A DNA stretch of 58,305 nucleotides from Candidatus Colicola equi (GTDB lineage Bacteria; Bacteroidota; Bacteroidia; Bacteroidales; Paludibacteraceae). Numbering within the stretch: position 1 is the first letter of the stretch; each line of letters starts with the position of its first letter. Made by a program: the position numbers and the translations under genes. Shown here in pieces: positions 26,910 to 37,379 of this stretch. The notes below the pieces were generated by a model. That model was not told the DNA's origin. It saw only the letters and a program-made list of their open reading frames with translations, and searched no databases. The stretch spans positions 1 to 58,305 of the forward strand of contig JAGHRV010000044.1 in the NCBI GenBank assembly GCA_018066175.1. Direction: 5' to 3'.

Positions 26910-27658
26910 AATCCTACCGGGCAGTGGTCACTATGCACCGCCTCTGTCATTATTGTTGCATTTTCTAATCTGTCTTTCAAACTCTCACTCACCCAGAAAT
27001 AATCAATTCGCCAACCGGCGTTCCTTTCCCTGGCTCCAAATCGGTAACTCCACCAACTATATTTCTCGGCACTTTGGTCAAACTCACGGAACGTATCTAC
27101 CATCCCACTTTCTTGCCATCTGTCCATCCATTCGCGCTCTTCCGGCAGGAATCCACTTACTCCTACTTGCCGCTCAGGATGATTGATATCAATCGGTTTA
27201 TGGCAGATATTGAAGTCTCCACACACAATCACATTGGGACGTTCTTGCTTCAGTTCCTTTAACCACTTAAGGAATACCTCAAGGAAGTCCATCTTAAACT
27301 CTTGCCGCACATCTCCGGTCGTTCCGCTAGGCACATAAACGCAAACTAAAGTTAATTCACCAAAGTCCGCCCGCAAAACACGTCCTTCGCTGTCGTAACG
27401 AGGCTTACCCATACCTACCACTATCTTGTCCGGCTCCTGTTTGGAGAAGATACACACTCCTGAGTAGCCTTTCTTTTCGGCTGAATGGATGTAGGAATGA
27501 TAACCTAATTCTTGCATGGCAATCGTGTCTATCTGTTCCGGTTGCGCTTTACTCTCCTGAATGCAGAAAGCATCCGGGTTCTCGTCTCGCAACCAATCCA
27601 TCAAACCTTTGCTGATGGCGGAACGAATGCCGTTAACGTTATAAGAGATGAACTTCAT
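26897..27658 (-). CDS. xth: exodeoxyribonuclease III
   Basis: A 253-residue EEP-superfamily DNA repair nuclease. Key motifs are [17 protein letters not shown] (metal Glu), [17 protein letters not shown] and SDHCPV at the end (catalytic Asp-His). It cleaves at abasic sites and removes 3' blocking groups. No signal peptide, so it is cytoplasmic. Its ATG lies 20 nt inside the end of the M6 protease gene, so the two are probably co-transcribed although functionally unrelated. Confidence 0.92.
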   Translation of the reverse strand: MKFISYNVNGIRSAISKGLMDWLRDENPDAFCIQESKAQPEQIDTIAMQELGYHSYIHSAEKKGYSGVCIFSKQEPDKIVVGMGKPRYDSEGRVLRADFGELTLVCVYVPSGTTGDVRQEFKMDFLEVFLKWLKELKQERPNVIVCGDFNICHKPIDINHPERQVGVSGFLPEEREWMDRWQESGMVDTFREFDQSAEKYSWWSYRFGARERNAGWRIDYFWVSESLKDRLENATIMTEAVHSDHCPVGLWIH

Positions 27659-29408
27659 GGCCTAATAGATTATACCATCGTCCTGATTTATGGAGATATA
27701 GTTGTCCATCTAGGATGATTTTGCTTTGTTGATTGGTCTCTACTTGCTGAACTAACCCGGTTCCCGTACCTCCCTTAAATTTGAAGGTAATGATGCCATT
27801 ACTTTCCTGGATATTCTCAATGGGGAAGTTCTCTATGCCTTTATAGAAGGTGGCTCCTTTGGGGAAGGCGTCAGTTGCTTTACTGCCTTGGTTGATGGAC
27901 ATGCTCACCCCATCAGCCTCAATGATGTCAATACCTAATGGGGAAGTATTATTCGGTTGATTATTGGCCCATCGTGAAGCATTGTAGTTGATTTGTGTCA
28001 GTATCATTCCGTGCCCATCCAAGTAGGTGTCCCATTTCTCTTGTTGGCGATTTTCCAATAGGTAGAATGACCTGGGGGAAGGGTTCAGCCCGTCAAGGTT
28101 ATGCTCGCCTGAAGGACAAATCAACAGTGCCACGCTATCCTGCATGATCGAAGGCAATATACAATTCTCGGGGTCAGTCAATTGACGAGGAGTCAACCAT
28201 CCCATGAACCAACGTTCATAGGCGGAATAACCGGCAGGAGTATAGGTGTCGCCGTTATAGCAACCATAGTCCATAATGTCCCAAGAGAAATTGGTGTTAT
28301 TACCATTGTTGGTGTTGTATTGGTCTGGTAAACCGATTCCGTGTCCAAACTCATGACAGGGAATACCTATGCCGGCAGCAACAGCTACACTATCTGTATT
28401 GGGCTGGTAAGAAAAATACCCATCCAACTCGCTACTGACTTCATAGTCGTTGATTCGCACATGGTCAAAAGTGCGCACATTCGTGCCGCAACCGATTCGA
28501 TCGATAGTGGAGTAGTGAGGCCAAATCAGATTCTGCGGGTCTGGAATCCAATTCTTATTGATATAGTACTCATCACTGGCAGGAGGACCGGCATAAAGGA
28601 TGTAGATTAAGTCTGCATCTCCGTCTTGGTCAATATCATATTGCGAGAAATCCAACGAATCGTTCATCAAGGCACAAGCCTCCGTAACCAAATGTCCGGG
28701 ACGAACATCCGACCCGCCGGAATTAGTGCCATAGTATTTATATTCTTGAGAGACAGTTACCGGACCGTAAATGTCAAATTGGGGCTTGTATTGACCATAA
28801 CTTTGGTCACTAAAATACTGCCGAACGGAACCACTATGCTCCCCAAACGGATTAACGTAATCAATGGCGTTAAACATGGAATCAATGGCGGTGCGGATAT
28901 GGTTGTTGGCAAACGCCAAATTACTGAAATTAACCAATATAACAGCCACTTTAGGGAAGGTCTTGCGTACATTAACTTGCATCGCTGCTGTATGAGGCTT
29001 GGTGCCATACTTGGCCCGAATGGCAGCTACTTCCATGGGTGTTGCGTTGGGAGCAATACGTGGAGGACAAGGAGCGTAAGAGAGGTTCTGTACGCCGTGT
29101 TTCTTGAGCCATCTTTTTTCGCAACAGCTGCGCTTGTCGGCATTATGCGCCTGACGATTGCTCACTTCTTGGTCAACTCCGCCCAAGGAACGTATATAAC
29201 ATAGCACACCCTTTTTGTTCTCACGGATATGCCAACCATCTGCGGTCATCATCCAATGTCTCCATTCGTCGCCACGCAACAAGACGGTCAGACTATCTCC
29301 GTTTGGCTGCACACGTACCACAGGATCCCTGCGAGCAGGAACGCGCTGAGGTTGAGCATACAGTGCACAACTCATGAAAAGCAATATGAGATAGAGAACT
29401 TTTTTCAT
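27639..29408 (-). CDS. secreted M6 family metalloprotease
   Basis: A 589-residue protease. A signal peptide (about 1-18, ending CALYAQ) is followed by a pro-region and the M6 (immune inhibitor A-like) catalytic domain with HEFGH at 352-356 and GLPDQYN, the zinc site. The final 22 residues carry the same motif as three other secreted proteins in the window (G-x-L-x-L then YNLLG), suggesting type IX-like sorting. It sits, oddly, between mlaF and xth, overlapping mlaF in the ATGA pattern. The substrate is unknown. Confidence 0.88.
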   Translation of the reverse strand: MKKVLYLILLFMSCALYAQPQRVPARRDPVVRVQPNGDSLTVLLRGDEWRHWMMTADGWHIRENKKGVLCYIRSLGGVDQEVSNRQAHNADKRSCCEKRWLKKHGVQNLSYAPCPPRIAPNATPMEVAAIRAKYGTKPHTAAMQVNVRKTFPKVAVILVNFSNLAFANNHIRTAIDSMFNAIDYVNPFGEHSGSVRQYFSDQSYGQYKPQFDIYGPVTVSQEYKYYGTNSGGSDVRPGHLVTEACALMNDSLDFSQYDIDQDGDADLIYILYAGPPASDEYYINKNWIPDPQNLIWPHYSTIDRIGCGTNVRTFDHVRINDYEVSSELDGYFSYQPNTDSVAVAAGIGIPCHEFGHGIGLPDQYNTNNGNNTNFSWDIMDYGCYNGDTYTPAGYSAYERWFMGWLTPRQLTDPENCILPSIMQDSVALLICPSGEHNLDGLNPSPRSFYLLENRQQEKWDTYLDGHGMILTQINYNASRWANNQPNNTSPLGIDIIEADGVSMSINQGSKATDAFPKGATFYKGIENFPIENIQESNGIITFKFKGGTGTGLVQQVETNQQSKIILDGQLYLHKSGRWYNLLGHEVHLL

Positions 29409-30166
29409 GCTTGATGGGCTGCTTTGACTTTCTTATATAAGTTGCTGGCAAACACAAAATCCTCCAATGCTTCATTGCCGGTATGGAAGATTTCATCCTT
29501 ACTGCCGCTCCACTCTAAACTGCCGTTCTTAAGAAAAACAATATGGTCACCAATCTCCATAATGGAGTTCATATCGTGAGAATTGATGATAGTGCACATA
29601 TTGAATTCTTGCGTAATCTGATGAATCAACTGATCAATAACCAAACTGGTTTTGGGGTCTAATCCTGAGTTAGGTTCGTCGCAGAACAGATACTTGGGAT
29701 TCAGTACAATAGCGCGAGCAATAGCCACACGCTTTTGCTGACCGCCACTAATCTCGCTGGGCATCAGATTATAAACATGTTCGGGAATATTGACGTGCTC
29801 CAAACAAAACTTAGCACGATCCACCATTTGCTGATGATTCATATCTGAGAACATCTCCAAGGGGTAGAGTACATTCTCCAGCACCGTCATACTATCAAAT
29901 AGAGCCGAGCCCTGGAATAGCATACCTACCTCACGGCGCAAGGCACGAATCTCCTTTTCGTTCATATCCGTCAAACAGCGTCCGTCGTATTCAATTCGAC
30001 CACCATCCACTTGGAAAAGACCAATAAGGCTTTTCATAAACACCGTCTTGCCGGAGCCTGATTGACCAATGATCATATTGACGCAACCATCCTTCATCTC
30101 TGTCGAGATATGGTTGAGCACCATATTGCCATCAAACGATTTGACTATATCTTGAACACTAATCAT
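29405..30166 (-). CDS. mlaF: Mla-type lipid transport ABC ATPase MlaF
   Basis: A 253-residue ABC ATPase: Walker A GQSGSGKT, Q-loop MLFQGSALFDSMTVLENV, signature SGGQQKRVAIAR, Walker B FCDEPNSGLD and the H-loop region NSHD. The FQGSALFDS motif is typical of MlaF, which drives phospholipid transfer between inner and outer membrane with MlaE. It overlaps mlaE by 4 nt. The MCE-domain protein (MlaD) is not adjacent on this side. Confidence 0.9.
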   Translation of the reverse strand: MISVQDIVKSFDGNMVLNHISTEMKDGCVNMIIGQSGSGKTVFMKSLIGLFQVDGGRIEYDGRCLTDMNEKEIRALRREVGMLFQGSALFDSMTVLENVLYPLEMFSDMNHQQMVDRAKFCLEHVNIPEHVYNLMPSEISGGQQKRVAIARAIVLNPKYLFCDEPNSGLDPKTSLVIDQLIHQITQEFNMCTIINSHDMNSIMEIGDHIVFLKNGSLEWSGSKDEIFHTGNEALEDFVFASNLYKKVKAAHQA

Positions 30167-30900
30167 AGTAGCACTTTGGTTAGAATAAGGTCTGAAAATA
30201 GAATAAGAATATTGGAATTAACCACAGCATTTGTGCTGGCAATACCTACTTCCAACGCGCCTCCACGTGCGTTATATCCATAATAACTACTCAGCGTAGT
30301 AATGATAAACGCAAAGACAACAGATTTAATCAGTCCGTATGTTACGTAGTAGGGATTGAAGGCATATTGAATACCGGTTACATAATCCGCCACGGTGATA
30401 ATATCCGTGAAAGCACCAACTCCCCAACCGCCAACTAAACCGATGGCAATAGAGATAATGACCAAGAAGGGCATCATCGTAATAAAGGCAACCACCTTAG
30501 GTGCAATCAGGTAATTGGCAGAATTAACACCCATAATCTCCATGGCATCAATCTGCTCGGTAATACGCATCGTACCTATCTCGGAGGCGATATTAGAACC
30601 AACTTTACCGGCCAATATCAAACACAAGATAGTAGAGGAGAACTCCAATAACAAAGTCTCCCGAGTCAACAAACCGGTAGTGTAAGTGGGTAATAGAGGA
30701 TTCTCGGTGTTAATCTTGGCTTGAATAGTTAAGATGGCACCGATGAAGATGGAAATAATAATCACAATCGGCAGGGATTGCAATCCTTGTTTCTCCACCT
30801 CTTTCATGTATTGACGGAAGAACATGCCCCAACGGTCAGGACGACGAAAAACACGCCCCAAAAGGATAAAATATTCTCCGATATGTTGGATAATCTTCAT
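30163..30900 (-). CDS. mlaE: Mla-type lipid transport permease MlaE
   Basis: A 245-residue permease with the N-terminal amphipathic helix and five to six membrane segments. The typical central block ETLLLEFSSTILCLILAGKVGSN and EIGTMRITEQIDAMEIMGV matches MlaE. It is the first gene of the minus-strand operon that runs down to the O-antigen ligase, with a consensus promoter 21-52 nt before its ATG. Confidence 0.92.
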   Translation of the reverse strand: MKIIQHIGEYFILLGRVFRRPDRWGMFFRQYMKEVEKQGLQSLPIVIIISIFIGAILTIQAKINTENPLLPTYTTGLLTRETLLLEFSSTILCLILAGKVGSNIASEIGTMRITEQIDAMEIMGVNSANYLIAPKVVAFITMMPFLVIISIAIGLVGGWGVGAFTDIITVADYVTGIQYAFNPYYVTYGLIKSVVFAFIITTLSSYYGYNARGGALEVGIASTNAVVNSNILILFSDLILTKVLL

Positions 30901-30920
30901 GTTGTTTGATAATTACCGCG

Positions 30921-30952
30921 CAAAGTTACTAAAAATTTTGCATATATGCAAA
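30921..30952 (-). promoter_or_regulatory. Bacteroidota-type promoter for the mlaE-LPS operon
   Basis: Minus strand TTTG (30949-30952), a 20-bp spacer and TAACTTTG (30921-30928). It is the only consensus promoter found for the minus-strand genes down to 20661. Its -33 box lies just past the murG stop at 30958. Confidence 0.75.
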
Positions 30953-30957
30953 TATAT

Positions 30958-32034
30958 TTATTGTTTTCCTTTCTCTTGCGCCAATTTTATCACTTCTTCT
31001 GCTATTCTTCGTGCAGAGTCAGTTTGTGCCATTGCCTTGGCATTCTTGCTGAGTGTTTTGAGTCGTTGGTCATCCTTAATCAATGCTAACGCCGTCTTTA
31101 CCAAATCTTTGCTTGCATCACAATCCTTCACCAATACAGCCGCATCTTTGGATACTAAAGCCATGGCATTGTGGGTCTGATGGTCTTCGGCTACATTGGG
31201 TGAGGGCACTAAAATAGCGGCCTTGCCTAATAGACAAATCTCAGATATCGAAGATGCTCCTGCACGAGAAATAACCAAGTCTGCTTGTGCATAGCGATCC
31301 GGCATATCGGTCAAGAAATCACGAACAAGGATGTCGCCACTACCAACTTCTTTTCCTACTTTTTGACACTGTTCATAATACACCTTACCTGTTTGCCAAA
31401 CTACGTTGATATCCGCTGCGGCCAATTCCTTAAGTCCGGCAGCGATGGAATCGTTAATGGTCTTTGCACCTAAACTGCCTCCAATAATCAGCAATGTACG
31501 CTTGTCACTTTTGACTCGTTTACCCGATGTGAGGTTCTGACGAACAGGATTGCCGGTTAGGATAATCTTTTCTGCAGGAAAGAACTTGTCCATACCTTCG
31601 TAAGCGACACAAATCTTGGCTGCGTCGTTCTTGAGCAATTTATTGGTGACTCCGGCAAAACCGTTTTGTTCTTGCAATAGGATTGGAACACCCATCTTGG
31701 CAGCCACTTTCATAGCGGCTCCGCTGGCATAACCTCCTACTCCCACACCTACATCCGGACGGAAATCGCGCACAATGCGTTTGGCCTGGCGCATACTACG
31801 CCATAAGTCAATCAGTACGCTGATGTTCTTCCATGGCTGAGCACGATTGAATCCCCTGACAGGTAAGCCGATAATCTTGTACCCGGCTTCTGGAACACGT
31901 TGCATCTCCATTCGTGACAAGGCACCTACAAACAGAATCTCTGCTTGTGAATCCATCTCTTTTAGTGCGTTAGCTATACTGACGGCCGGAAAAATATGTC
32001 CCCCGGTTCCGCCTCCGGAAATTAAATACCGCAT
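30958..32034 (-). CDS. murG: UDP-GlcNAc:lipid I transferase MurG
   Basis: A 358-residue GT28 enzyme making lipid II. It has GGGTGGHIFPA at the start (substrate loop), a membrane-facing GVGGYASGA, a lysine/arginine LLQEQNGFAGVTNK, and SRAGASSISEI with LVPSP in the donor domain. It lies 34 nt after ftsW. It is the last gene of this division cluster; mlaE starts next, where murC would be expected in related genomes. Confidence 0.95.
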   Translation of the reverse strand: MRYLISGGGTGGHIFPAVSIANALKEMDSQAEILFVGALSRMEMQRVPEAGYKIIGLPVRGFNRAQPWKNISVLIDLWRSMRQAKRIVRDFRPDVGVGVGGYASGAAMKVAAKMGVPILLQEQNGFAGVTNKLLKNDAAKICVAYEGMDKFFPAEKIILTGNPVRQNLTSGKRVKSDKRTLLIIGGSLGAKTINDSIAAGLKELAAADINVVWQTGKVYYEQCQKVGKEVGSGDILVRDFLTDMPDRYAQADLVISRAGASSISEICLLGKAAILVPSPNVAEDHQTHNAMALVSKDAAVLVKDCDASKDLVKTALALIKDDQRLKTLSKNAKAMAQTDSARRIAEEVIKLAQEKGKQ

Positions 32035-32068
32035 GATATAATGTATAATTTAATATGTAACAATGGAT

Positions 32069-33334
32069 TTATTCGGTTTCATTTACATTGATGTCCGGCA
32101 CTACTTCTTCACTCTCTCTAACACTCTTATCCACACCTGCCCTCATCTCATTTTGCTCTCTGGCAACACTCATCATCACTCCGAAATAAAGGCTGGTAAT
32201 CAGTACCGATGTTCCTCCCTTACTAATCATCGGCAAAGGCTGTCCCGTTACAGGACCTAATCCAACAGATACTGCCATGGAAACAAAGGCCTGGCAAGTA
32301 ATCATAAGGGCTAACCCCATGGTCATTAACATGGCGGTATAATCATCGTATTTGCTGCTGGCAAAACATGCCCGACATAAAATAACCATGTATAAAAGAA
32401 TCAACGCAATAGCCCCTACCAATCCGGTTTCTTCTACGATAATAGCAAAGATATAGTCCGCGTAGGCCAGAGGCAGGAAGTCTCGTTCCTGACTGTTGCC
32501 GGGCAATACACCAAAGGGCGATTTGCCTCCGCGCATTACGGCTACCTTAGCAATGGAACGTTGACGATTATCATCGGTTAATTTGAATTCTTCTGCCGGT
32601 TGTTGGTGCTCTTCGATCATCTTATCAATACGACCAACTTGTGTGATAGCACGGTCAAATGGTCTGGGAAGTGTGCGCTCAGGACGTATAAAAGCAAACT
32701 CAACAATAACATAGAAAAGAATACCTAATACCACGACTGATCCGGTTACGAGACCTATGTATTTCCATGGCATCCGTGCCAAAAACCACATGATTAAGAC
32801 AACACCTCCAAGCAGAACAGCCGTGGATAAGTTGCCTGTCATAATGGGGAAGCACATAGCAACGGTGGCAGCCAATGTCCATAGAAAACGTTTCTTTACA
32901 TCTTCTTCCGAACGAATGCGACCTAATTGATCGGCTACCACAATAATCAATCCTAATTTGGCAATTTCAGAGGGTTGGAACTGCACTCCGGCTATCTCAA
33001 ACCAACGACCGGCACCATTGATAGTCACCACAAAGGGATTGCCGGGAATCAACATGATATAAAGGCATAATAGTGCAAAGAAAAATGCTATATATCCTCC
33101 CAATCGCATCATCCATACCGGCAAAAGTTGGATGAAATACGCACATGCCACACCGGCTACAATAAAGACGATTTGCTTAAAAATAGGACCTAACGCACTC
33201 CCGCTTGCCTCATAGGCCAACGTACTGCCTGCACTGAAAAGTGCAATGATGGCAACCACAATCAGGATAATAAATAATGTCCAGAAAGTCTTGTCAATAT
33301 ATTGGCGTGAGCCTATGAAGTCAGGTATTTTCAT
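32069..33334 (-). CDS. ftsW: SEDS-family division protein FtsW
   Basis: A 421-residue membrane protein of the SEDS glycosyltransferase family with about ten helices. Conserved stretches are NGAGRWFEIAGVQFQPSEIAK and GPVTGQPLPMISKGGTSVL. It polymerises glycan strands at the septum together with FtsI. It overlaps murD by 4 nt (ATGA). Confidence 0.93.
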   Translation of the reverse strand: MKIPDFIGSRQYIDKTFWTLFIILIVVAIIALFSAGSTLAYEASGSALGPIFKQIVFIVAGVACAYFIQLLPVWMMRLGGYIAFFFALLCLYIMLIPGNPFVVTINGAGRWFEIAGVQFQPSEIAKLGLIIVVADQLGRIRSEEDVKKRFLWTLAATVAMCFPIMTGNLSTAVLLGGVVLIMWFLARMPWKYIGLVTGSVVVLGILFYVIVEFAFIRPERTLPRPFDRAITQVGRIDKMIEEHQQPAEEFKLTDDNRQRSIAKVAVMRGGKSPFGVLPGNSQERDFLPLAYADYIFAIIVEETGLVGAIALILLYMVILCRACFASSKYDDYTAMLMTMGLALMITCQAFVSMAVSVGLGPVTGQPLPMISKGGTSVLITSLYFGVMMSVAREQNEMRAGVDKSVRESEEVVPDINVNETE

Positions 33335-34665
33335 AATGCTTTGACGGCTGCCATAAATTGCTCGCCGCGATCTTCGTAACTGGTGAATAAATCAAAACTT
33401 GCGCAGCAAGGAGACAGCAAAACGGTATCTCCGTCGTGCGCTGCTTCATAACATGCCATAACCGCATCATGCAGCGTATGCGTGTCATAAATAGGTAGTC
33501 CAAACTTGTCAAAATGTTCATGCAACTTCTCGTTATGCAATCCCATAAAGACTAACGTGTGGCATTTTTCCTTAACGAGCGCATCTATCTCCGAATAGTC
33601 GTTCCCCTTGTCTTTGCCTCCTAAGATAAGTACTGTGGGACTTGTCATGCTTTCTAAGGCATACCAACAACTGTTTACATTGGTGGCCTTACTATCATTG
33701 ATGTATCTCACTCCCTTGATTGTCGCTACATATTGCAACCGATGTTCTACACCTGCAAATTGTTTAAGACTCTCCCGAATGACATCATTATGTATATGCA
33801 GAATCTGTGCAGCCAAACTGGCAGCCATTGAATTCAGCTGATTATGCTTACCGTGTAAGGACAACTCGTCTATACCAATTTGCAATGGTTCCACTTCCTT
33901 ATAAGCAGCAACAGTCATATTTTTGCCATCTGTATAGGCCATGTTATGCGAATTGGCTCCAAATGGATAAAGAGTGGCCTTCGGCTGAATACGAGCTATC
34001 TCTCGGTCGATAACCGGATCCTCTGACCAGTAAATAAAGGCTTGTTGTGGTGTTTGATTTTGCGTGATGCGGAATTTGGCATTCACGTAATTCTGGAATT
34101 GAAAATCGTAACGATCTAAGTGATCAGGCGTGATATTGAGCAAAATAGCAATGTCTGCCCTAAAATCATACATGTTATCCAATTGGAAGGAACTCAATTC
34201 AATCACATAATAATCGTGCTGCTCGTGAGCCACTTGCAGAGCCAACGAGTTGCCAATATTGCCGGCCAAACCGACATTGAGTCCTGCACGAACCAGCATA
34301 TCATAAATCAGCGAGGTGGTAGTTGTCTTTCCATTACTACCTGTAATGCAAATCATCTTGGCTTTCGTGTAACGTGCCGCAAACTCAATTTCCGAGATGA
34401 TAGGTGTGCCCTGTTGCTGTAGTTGCTGAATCAGCGGTGCGGTCAATGGAATACCGGGGGATTTAATCACTTCATCGGCGTTGAGTATAAGGTCGGTACT
34501 ATGTTGACCGCTCTCAAAACAGATATGATGTTCGTTCAGCAAGGCCTGATACTCAGGTTTGATAGCACCCATGTCTGACACAAATACATCAAAACCTTTC
34601 TCCTTGGCCAGGATAGCAGCTCCGGCTCCACTTTCACCGGCTCCTAATATAACTATTCTTTTCAT
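33331..34665 (-). CDS. murD: UDP-MurNAc-L-Ala:D-Glu ligase MurD
   Basis: A 444-residue Mur ligase. ILGAGESG binds the UDP substrate, ITGSNGKTTTTSL is the ATP P-loop, and INDSKATN with LILGGKDKGNDY are the family marks. It adds D-Glu in the cytoplasm. Overlaps mraY and ftsW by 4 nt each. Confidence 0.95.
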   Translation of the reverse strand: MKRIVILGAGESGAGAAILAKEKGFDVFVSDMGAIKPEYQALLNEHHICFESGQHSTDLILNADEVIKSPGIPLTAPLIQQLQQQGTPIISEIEFAARYTKAKMICITGSNGKTTTTSLIYDMLVRAGLNVGLAGNIGNSLALQVAHEQHDYYVIELSSFQLDNMYDFRADIAILLNITPDHLDRYDFQFQNYVNAKFRITQNQTPQQAFIYWSEDPVIDREIARIQPKATLYPFGANSHNMAYTDGKNMTVAAYKEVEPLQIGIDELSLHGKHNQLNSMAASLAAQILHIHNDVIRESLKQFAGVEHRLQYVATIKGVRYINDSKATNVNSCWYALESMTSPTVLILGGKDKGNDYSEIDALVKEKCHTLVFMGLHNEKLHEHFDKFGLPIYDTHTLHDAVMACYEAAHDGDTVLLSPCCASFDLFTSYEDRGEQFMAAVKAL

Positions 34666-35933
34666 CGAATCTTAAGTGTTAAGATGGTTAGCGCAGCCAA
34701 AATCAATGTGATAATGCAAAAACGCAATACAATCTTGACTTCGTGATGTAAATCGTGTTGCCCCTTAAAGAGAATACCACAAGTGGGATCATTGGTCAGC
34801 ACTTGATCAACCGAAGTGCGGAAATGATCATGGAGTGGGGTACGCTTCCATACTCGGAAATGGCGACCCTTCTTCTTCATCAATTTATATACTTGTGTTT
34901 GGAAAATCACACTAACACTCTCCATAAGGAACACACCACACAAGATAGGCAGGAGTAACTCCTTATGAATAATAATTGCACATACAGCAATAATACCTCC
35001 TACTGTTAGACTTCCGGTGTCCCCCATGAAGATTTGTGCCGGGAAACCATTCCACCAAAGGAAGCCAACTAATGCGCCCACAAAAGCAGACATATACACC
35101 ACTAATTCCTCCGAACCGGGGATATACATAATATCAAAATAGTCTGCAAAAATCACATTACCACTAATATACGCCAATATAATAAGTGCCGCACCGATAA
35201 TAGCTGAGTTACCGGCGCACATGCCATCCATTCCATCATTTAAGTTCGCACCATTGCTGACTGCCGCCACTACGAGAATAGTGAGTATCACAAAGAAAAT
35301 CCAGCCTGCCCGATATTGATTCTCTTCTCCCAGAAAACGAAACATATTGGCATAATTGCAGTTGTGATTCTTTACAAACGGAATAGTGGTTCGTGTGGAC
35401 TTAACATCAGGTGTCTTTTCCACAACCGTGATATTGTTCTCAATACGCGTTTCCACACGTTCATTCATCACCGTCACCGGACTGTAACGCAAAGTCAATC
35501 CTACAATCAAACCTAATGTCACTTGTCCTGCAATCTTAATCCAACCATTGAGACCATCTTTGTTCTTCTTGAATGTCTTAATGTAGTCGTCCGCAAATCC
35601 TAAACTACCTAAAAGTACAGTCGTGATAAGCATCAAGAGCATATACACATTGGTCAGTCTACCCATAAATAAACAGGGCAGCAAGATGCTTGCAATGATG
35701 ACAATACCTCCCATGGTCGGCACGCCTTTCTTAGCCACATTGAATGGGTCTAATTTCTCATCTCGCTGTGTTTCAGATATGTGCTTGCGTTTGAGAAGAT
35801 TGATAAAGTATCGACCGAAATAAATACTGACAAGTAAGGCCAATACATTAGCCACAATGGCCCTCACCGAGATATAGGTCATCAACCTTGCTCCGGGGAA
35901 GTCGCCTAAATGATTGAATAATTCGTATAACAT
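34662..35933 (-). CDS. mraY: phospho-MurNAc-pentapeptide transferase MraY
   Basis: A 423-residue integral membrane enzyme forming lipid I. Typical motifs are KKGVPTMGG, FADDYIKTFKKNKDGL, NLNDGMDG and FMGDTGSLTVGG. The long soluble loop near residues 160-205 is usual for Bacteroidota MraY. One nt separates it from murE. Confidence 0.95.
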   Translation of the reverse strand: MLYELFNHLGDFPGARLMTYISVRAIVANVLALLVSIYFGRYFINLLKRKHISETQRDEKLDPFNVAKKGVPTMGGIVIIASILLPCLFMGRLTNVYMLLMLITTVLLGSLGFADDYIKTFKKNKDGLNGWIKIAGQVTLGLIVGLTLRYSPVTVMNERVETRIENNITVVEKTPDVKSTRTTIPFVKNHNCNYANMFRFLGEENQYRAGWIFFVILTILVVAAVSNGANLNDGMDGMCAGNSAIIGAALIILAYISGNVIFADYFDIMYIPGSEELVVYMSAFVGALVGFLWWNGFPAQIFMGDTGSLTVGGIIAVCAIIIHKELLLPILCGVFLMESVSVIFQTQVYKLMKKKGRHFRVWKRTPLHDHFRTSVDQVLTNDPTCGILFKGQHDLHHEVKIVLRFCIITLILAALTILTLKIR

Positions 35934-35934
35934 A

Positions 35935-37374
35935 TTAAATAAATTTACGTACTACTTCGTGGTCATCAAAATGGTATTTAACGCCTTTGATAATCTGATA
36001 ATCCTCATGTCCTTTGCCTGCCACTAAAATAACATCTTTCTCACCGGCTAAGGTGCATGCTGTTTGAATGGCAGTGGCGCGGTCTTCAATAATAAGCGTT
36101 GTTTTTAATTCTTCTTCTGTCAGCCCTGCTGCCATGTCTCTCAAGATATCTGCCGGTTCCTCGTCGCGAGGATTATCGCTCGTCAAAATCAATTGATCAC
36201 TGCCTTGTTTGGCAATCTGTGCCATCATGGGACGTTTGCCATGATCACGGTTGCCGCCGCATCCCACTACGGTAATCAACCGTCCTTTGCGAATCTCATT
36301 GATGGTTTGTATAACATTATCTACCGCATCCGGTGTGTGGGCATAATCCACAATGGCTGTCCAGCCTTTTTGGGGACTACGGATGGCTTCAAAACGTCCA
36401 TTAACAGCCGTGAGAGTGGATAAGACACGCAGCACCTCCATCGAATCAAATCCAAGACAAACGGCACCTCCGTAGATGGCCAAGATATTGCTGGCATTAA
36501 AACGTCCAACCAAGGGCACAAACACTTCTGTCCCATTAAGATTGAGTTGCATACCATTAAAGTCCTCCTCTAAAATAGTGGCCTTAAAATCTGCCAAACA
36601 ACGGGTAGAGTAGGTCTTGATGTTTGCACGTGTGTTCTGCGTCATCACAAGTCCATTCTTATCATCTTTATTGGTGACGGCAAAAGCATCTTTGCCAAGC
36701 CCATCAAAGAGGCGTTTCTTGGTGTCACGATAATTATCAAACGTCTTATGATAATCAATATGATCGCGTGTGAGATTAGTGAATAAAGCCCCATCAAAAA
36801 CCAAACCGGCAATGCGCTCTTGGGCAATAGCATGACTGCTCACTTCCATAAAAGCATACTCGCAACCGGCATCCACCATTCTTCGCAACAATCCATTCAA
36901 CTCCAATGCATCCGGCGTGGTGTGGGTGGAAGCAATGGCTTCGTCTTCAATATAATTAACGACGGTAGATAATAGGCCTGCTTTTTTGCCTAAGGCACGA
37001 ACTAATTTATACAACAATGTAGCAATCGTTGTCTTACCATTCGTACCCGTTACACCCACCAAAGTCAGATGTTCACTGGGGCAACCAAACCATTGATGAG
37101 CCATGATGCCAAGGGCATAGTCCGTGTTCTCAACAACGATAGTTGTTACTCCTTCCCGAATATAGGTGCTATCGCTGATGACGATAGCTGCCGCTCCTTT
37201 TGCGATGCAACTATCTACAAACGTATGACCATCCATGGCCGTGCCTACTTGAGCAACAAAGACATTCCCTTGCTCAATCTTTCGAGAGTCAAATTGGATT
37301 CCACTCACTTCAATGTCGGTGGAGCCCACAACTCGCAATGTTGATAATCCGTTGATTAAATCGTGCAGTTTCAT
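35935..37374 (-). CDS. murE: UDP-MurNAc-tripeptide synthetase MurE (meso-DAP type)
   Basis: A 479-residue Mur ligase. The P-loop is GVTGTNGKTTIATLLYKL, and the amino-acid selecting motif reads DNPR (in SDNPRDEEP), which marks enzymes that add meso-diaminopimelate rather than lysine. It predicts a DAP-type peptidoglycan. 5 nt separate it from ftsI. Confidence 0.95.
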   Translation of the reverse strand: MKLHDLINGLSTLRVVGSTDIEVSGIQFDSRKIEQGNVFVAQVGTAMDGHTFVDSCIAKGAAAIVISDSTYIREGVTTIVVENTDYALGIMAHQWFGCPSEHLTLVGVTGTNGKTTIATLLYKLVRALGKKAGLLSTVVNYIEDEAIASTHTTPDALELNGLLRRMVDAGCEYAFMEVSSHAIAQERIAGLVFDGALFTNLTRDHIDYHKTFDNYRDTKKRLFDGLGKDAFAVTNKDDKNGLVMTQNTRANIKTYSTRCLADFKATILEEDFNGMQLNLNGTEVFVPLVGRFNASNILAIYGGAVCLGFDSMEVLRVLSTLTAVNGRFEAIRSPQKGWTAIVDYAHTPDAVDNVIQTINEIRKGRLITVVGCGGNRDHGKRPMMAQIAKQGSDQLILTSDNPRDEEPADILRDMAAGLTEEELKTTLIIEDRATAIQTACTLAGEKDVILVAGKGHEDYQIIKGVKYHFDDHEVVRKFI

Positions 37375-37379
37375 ATTGA

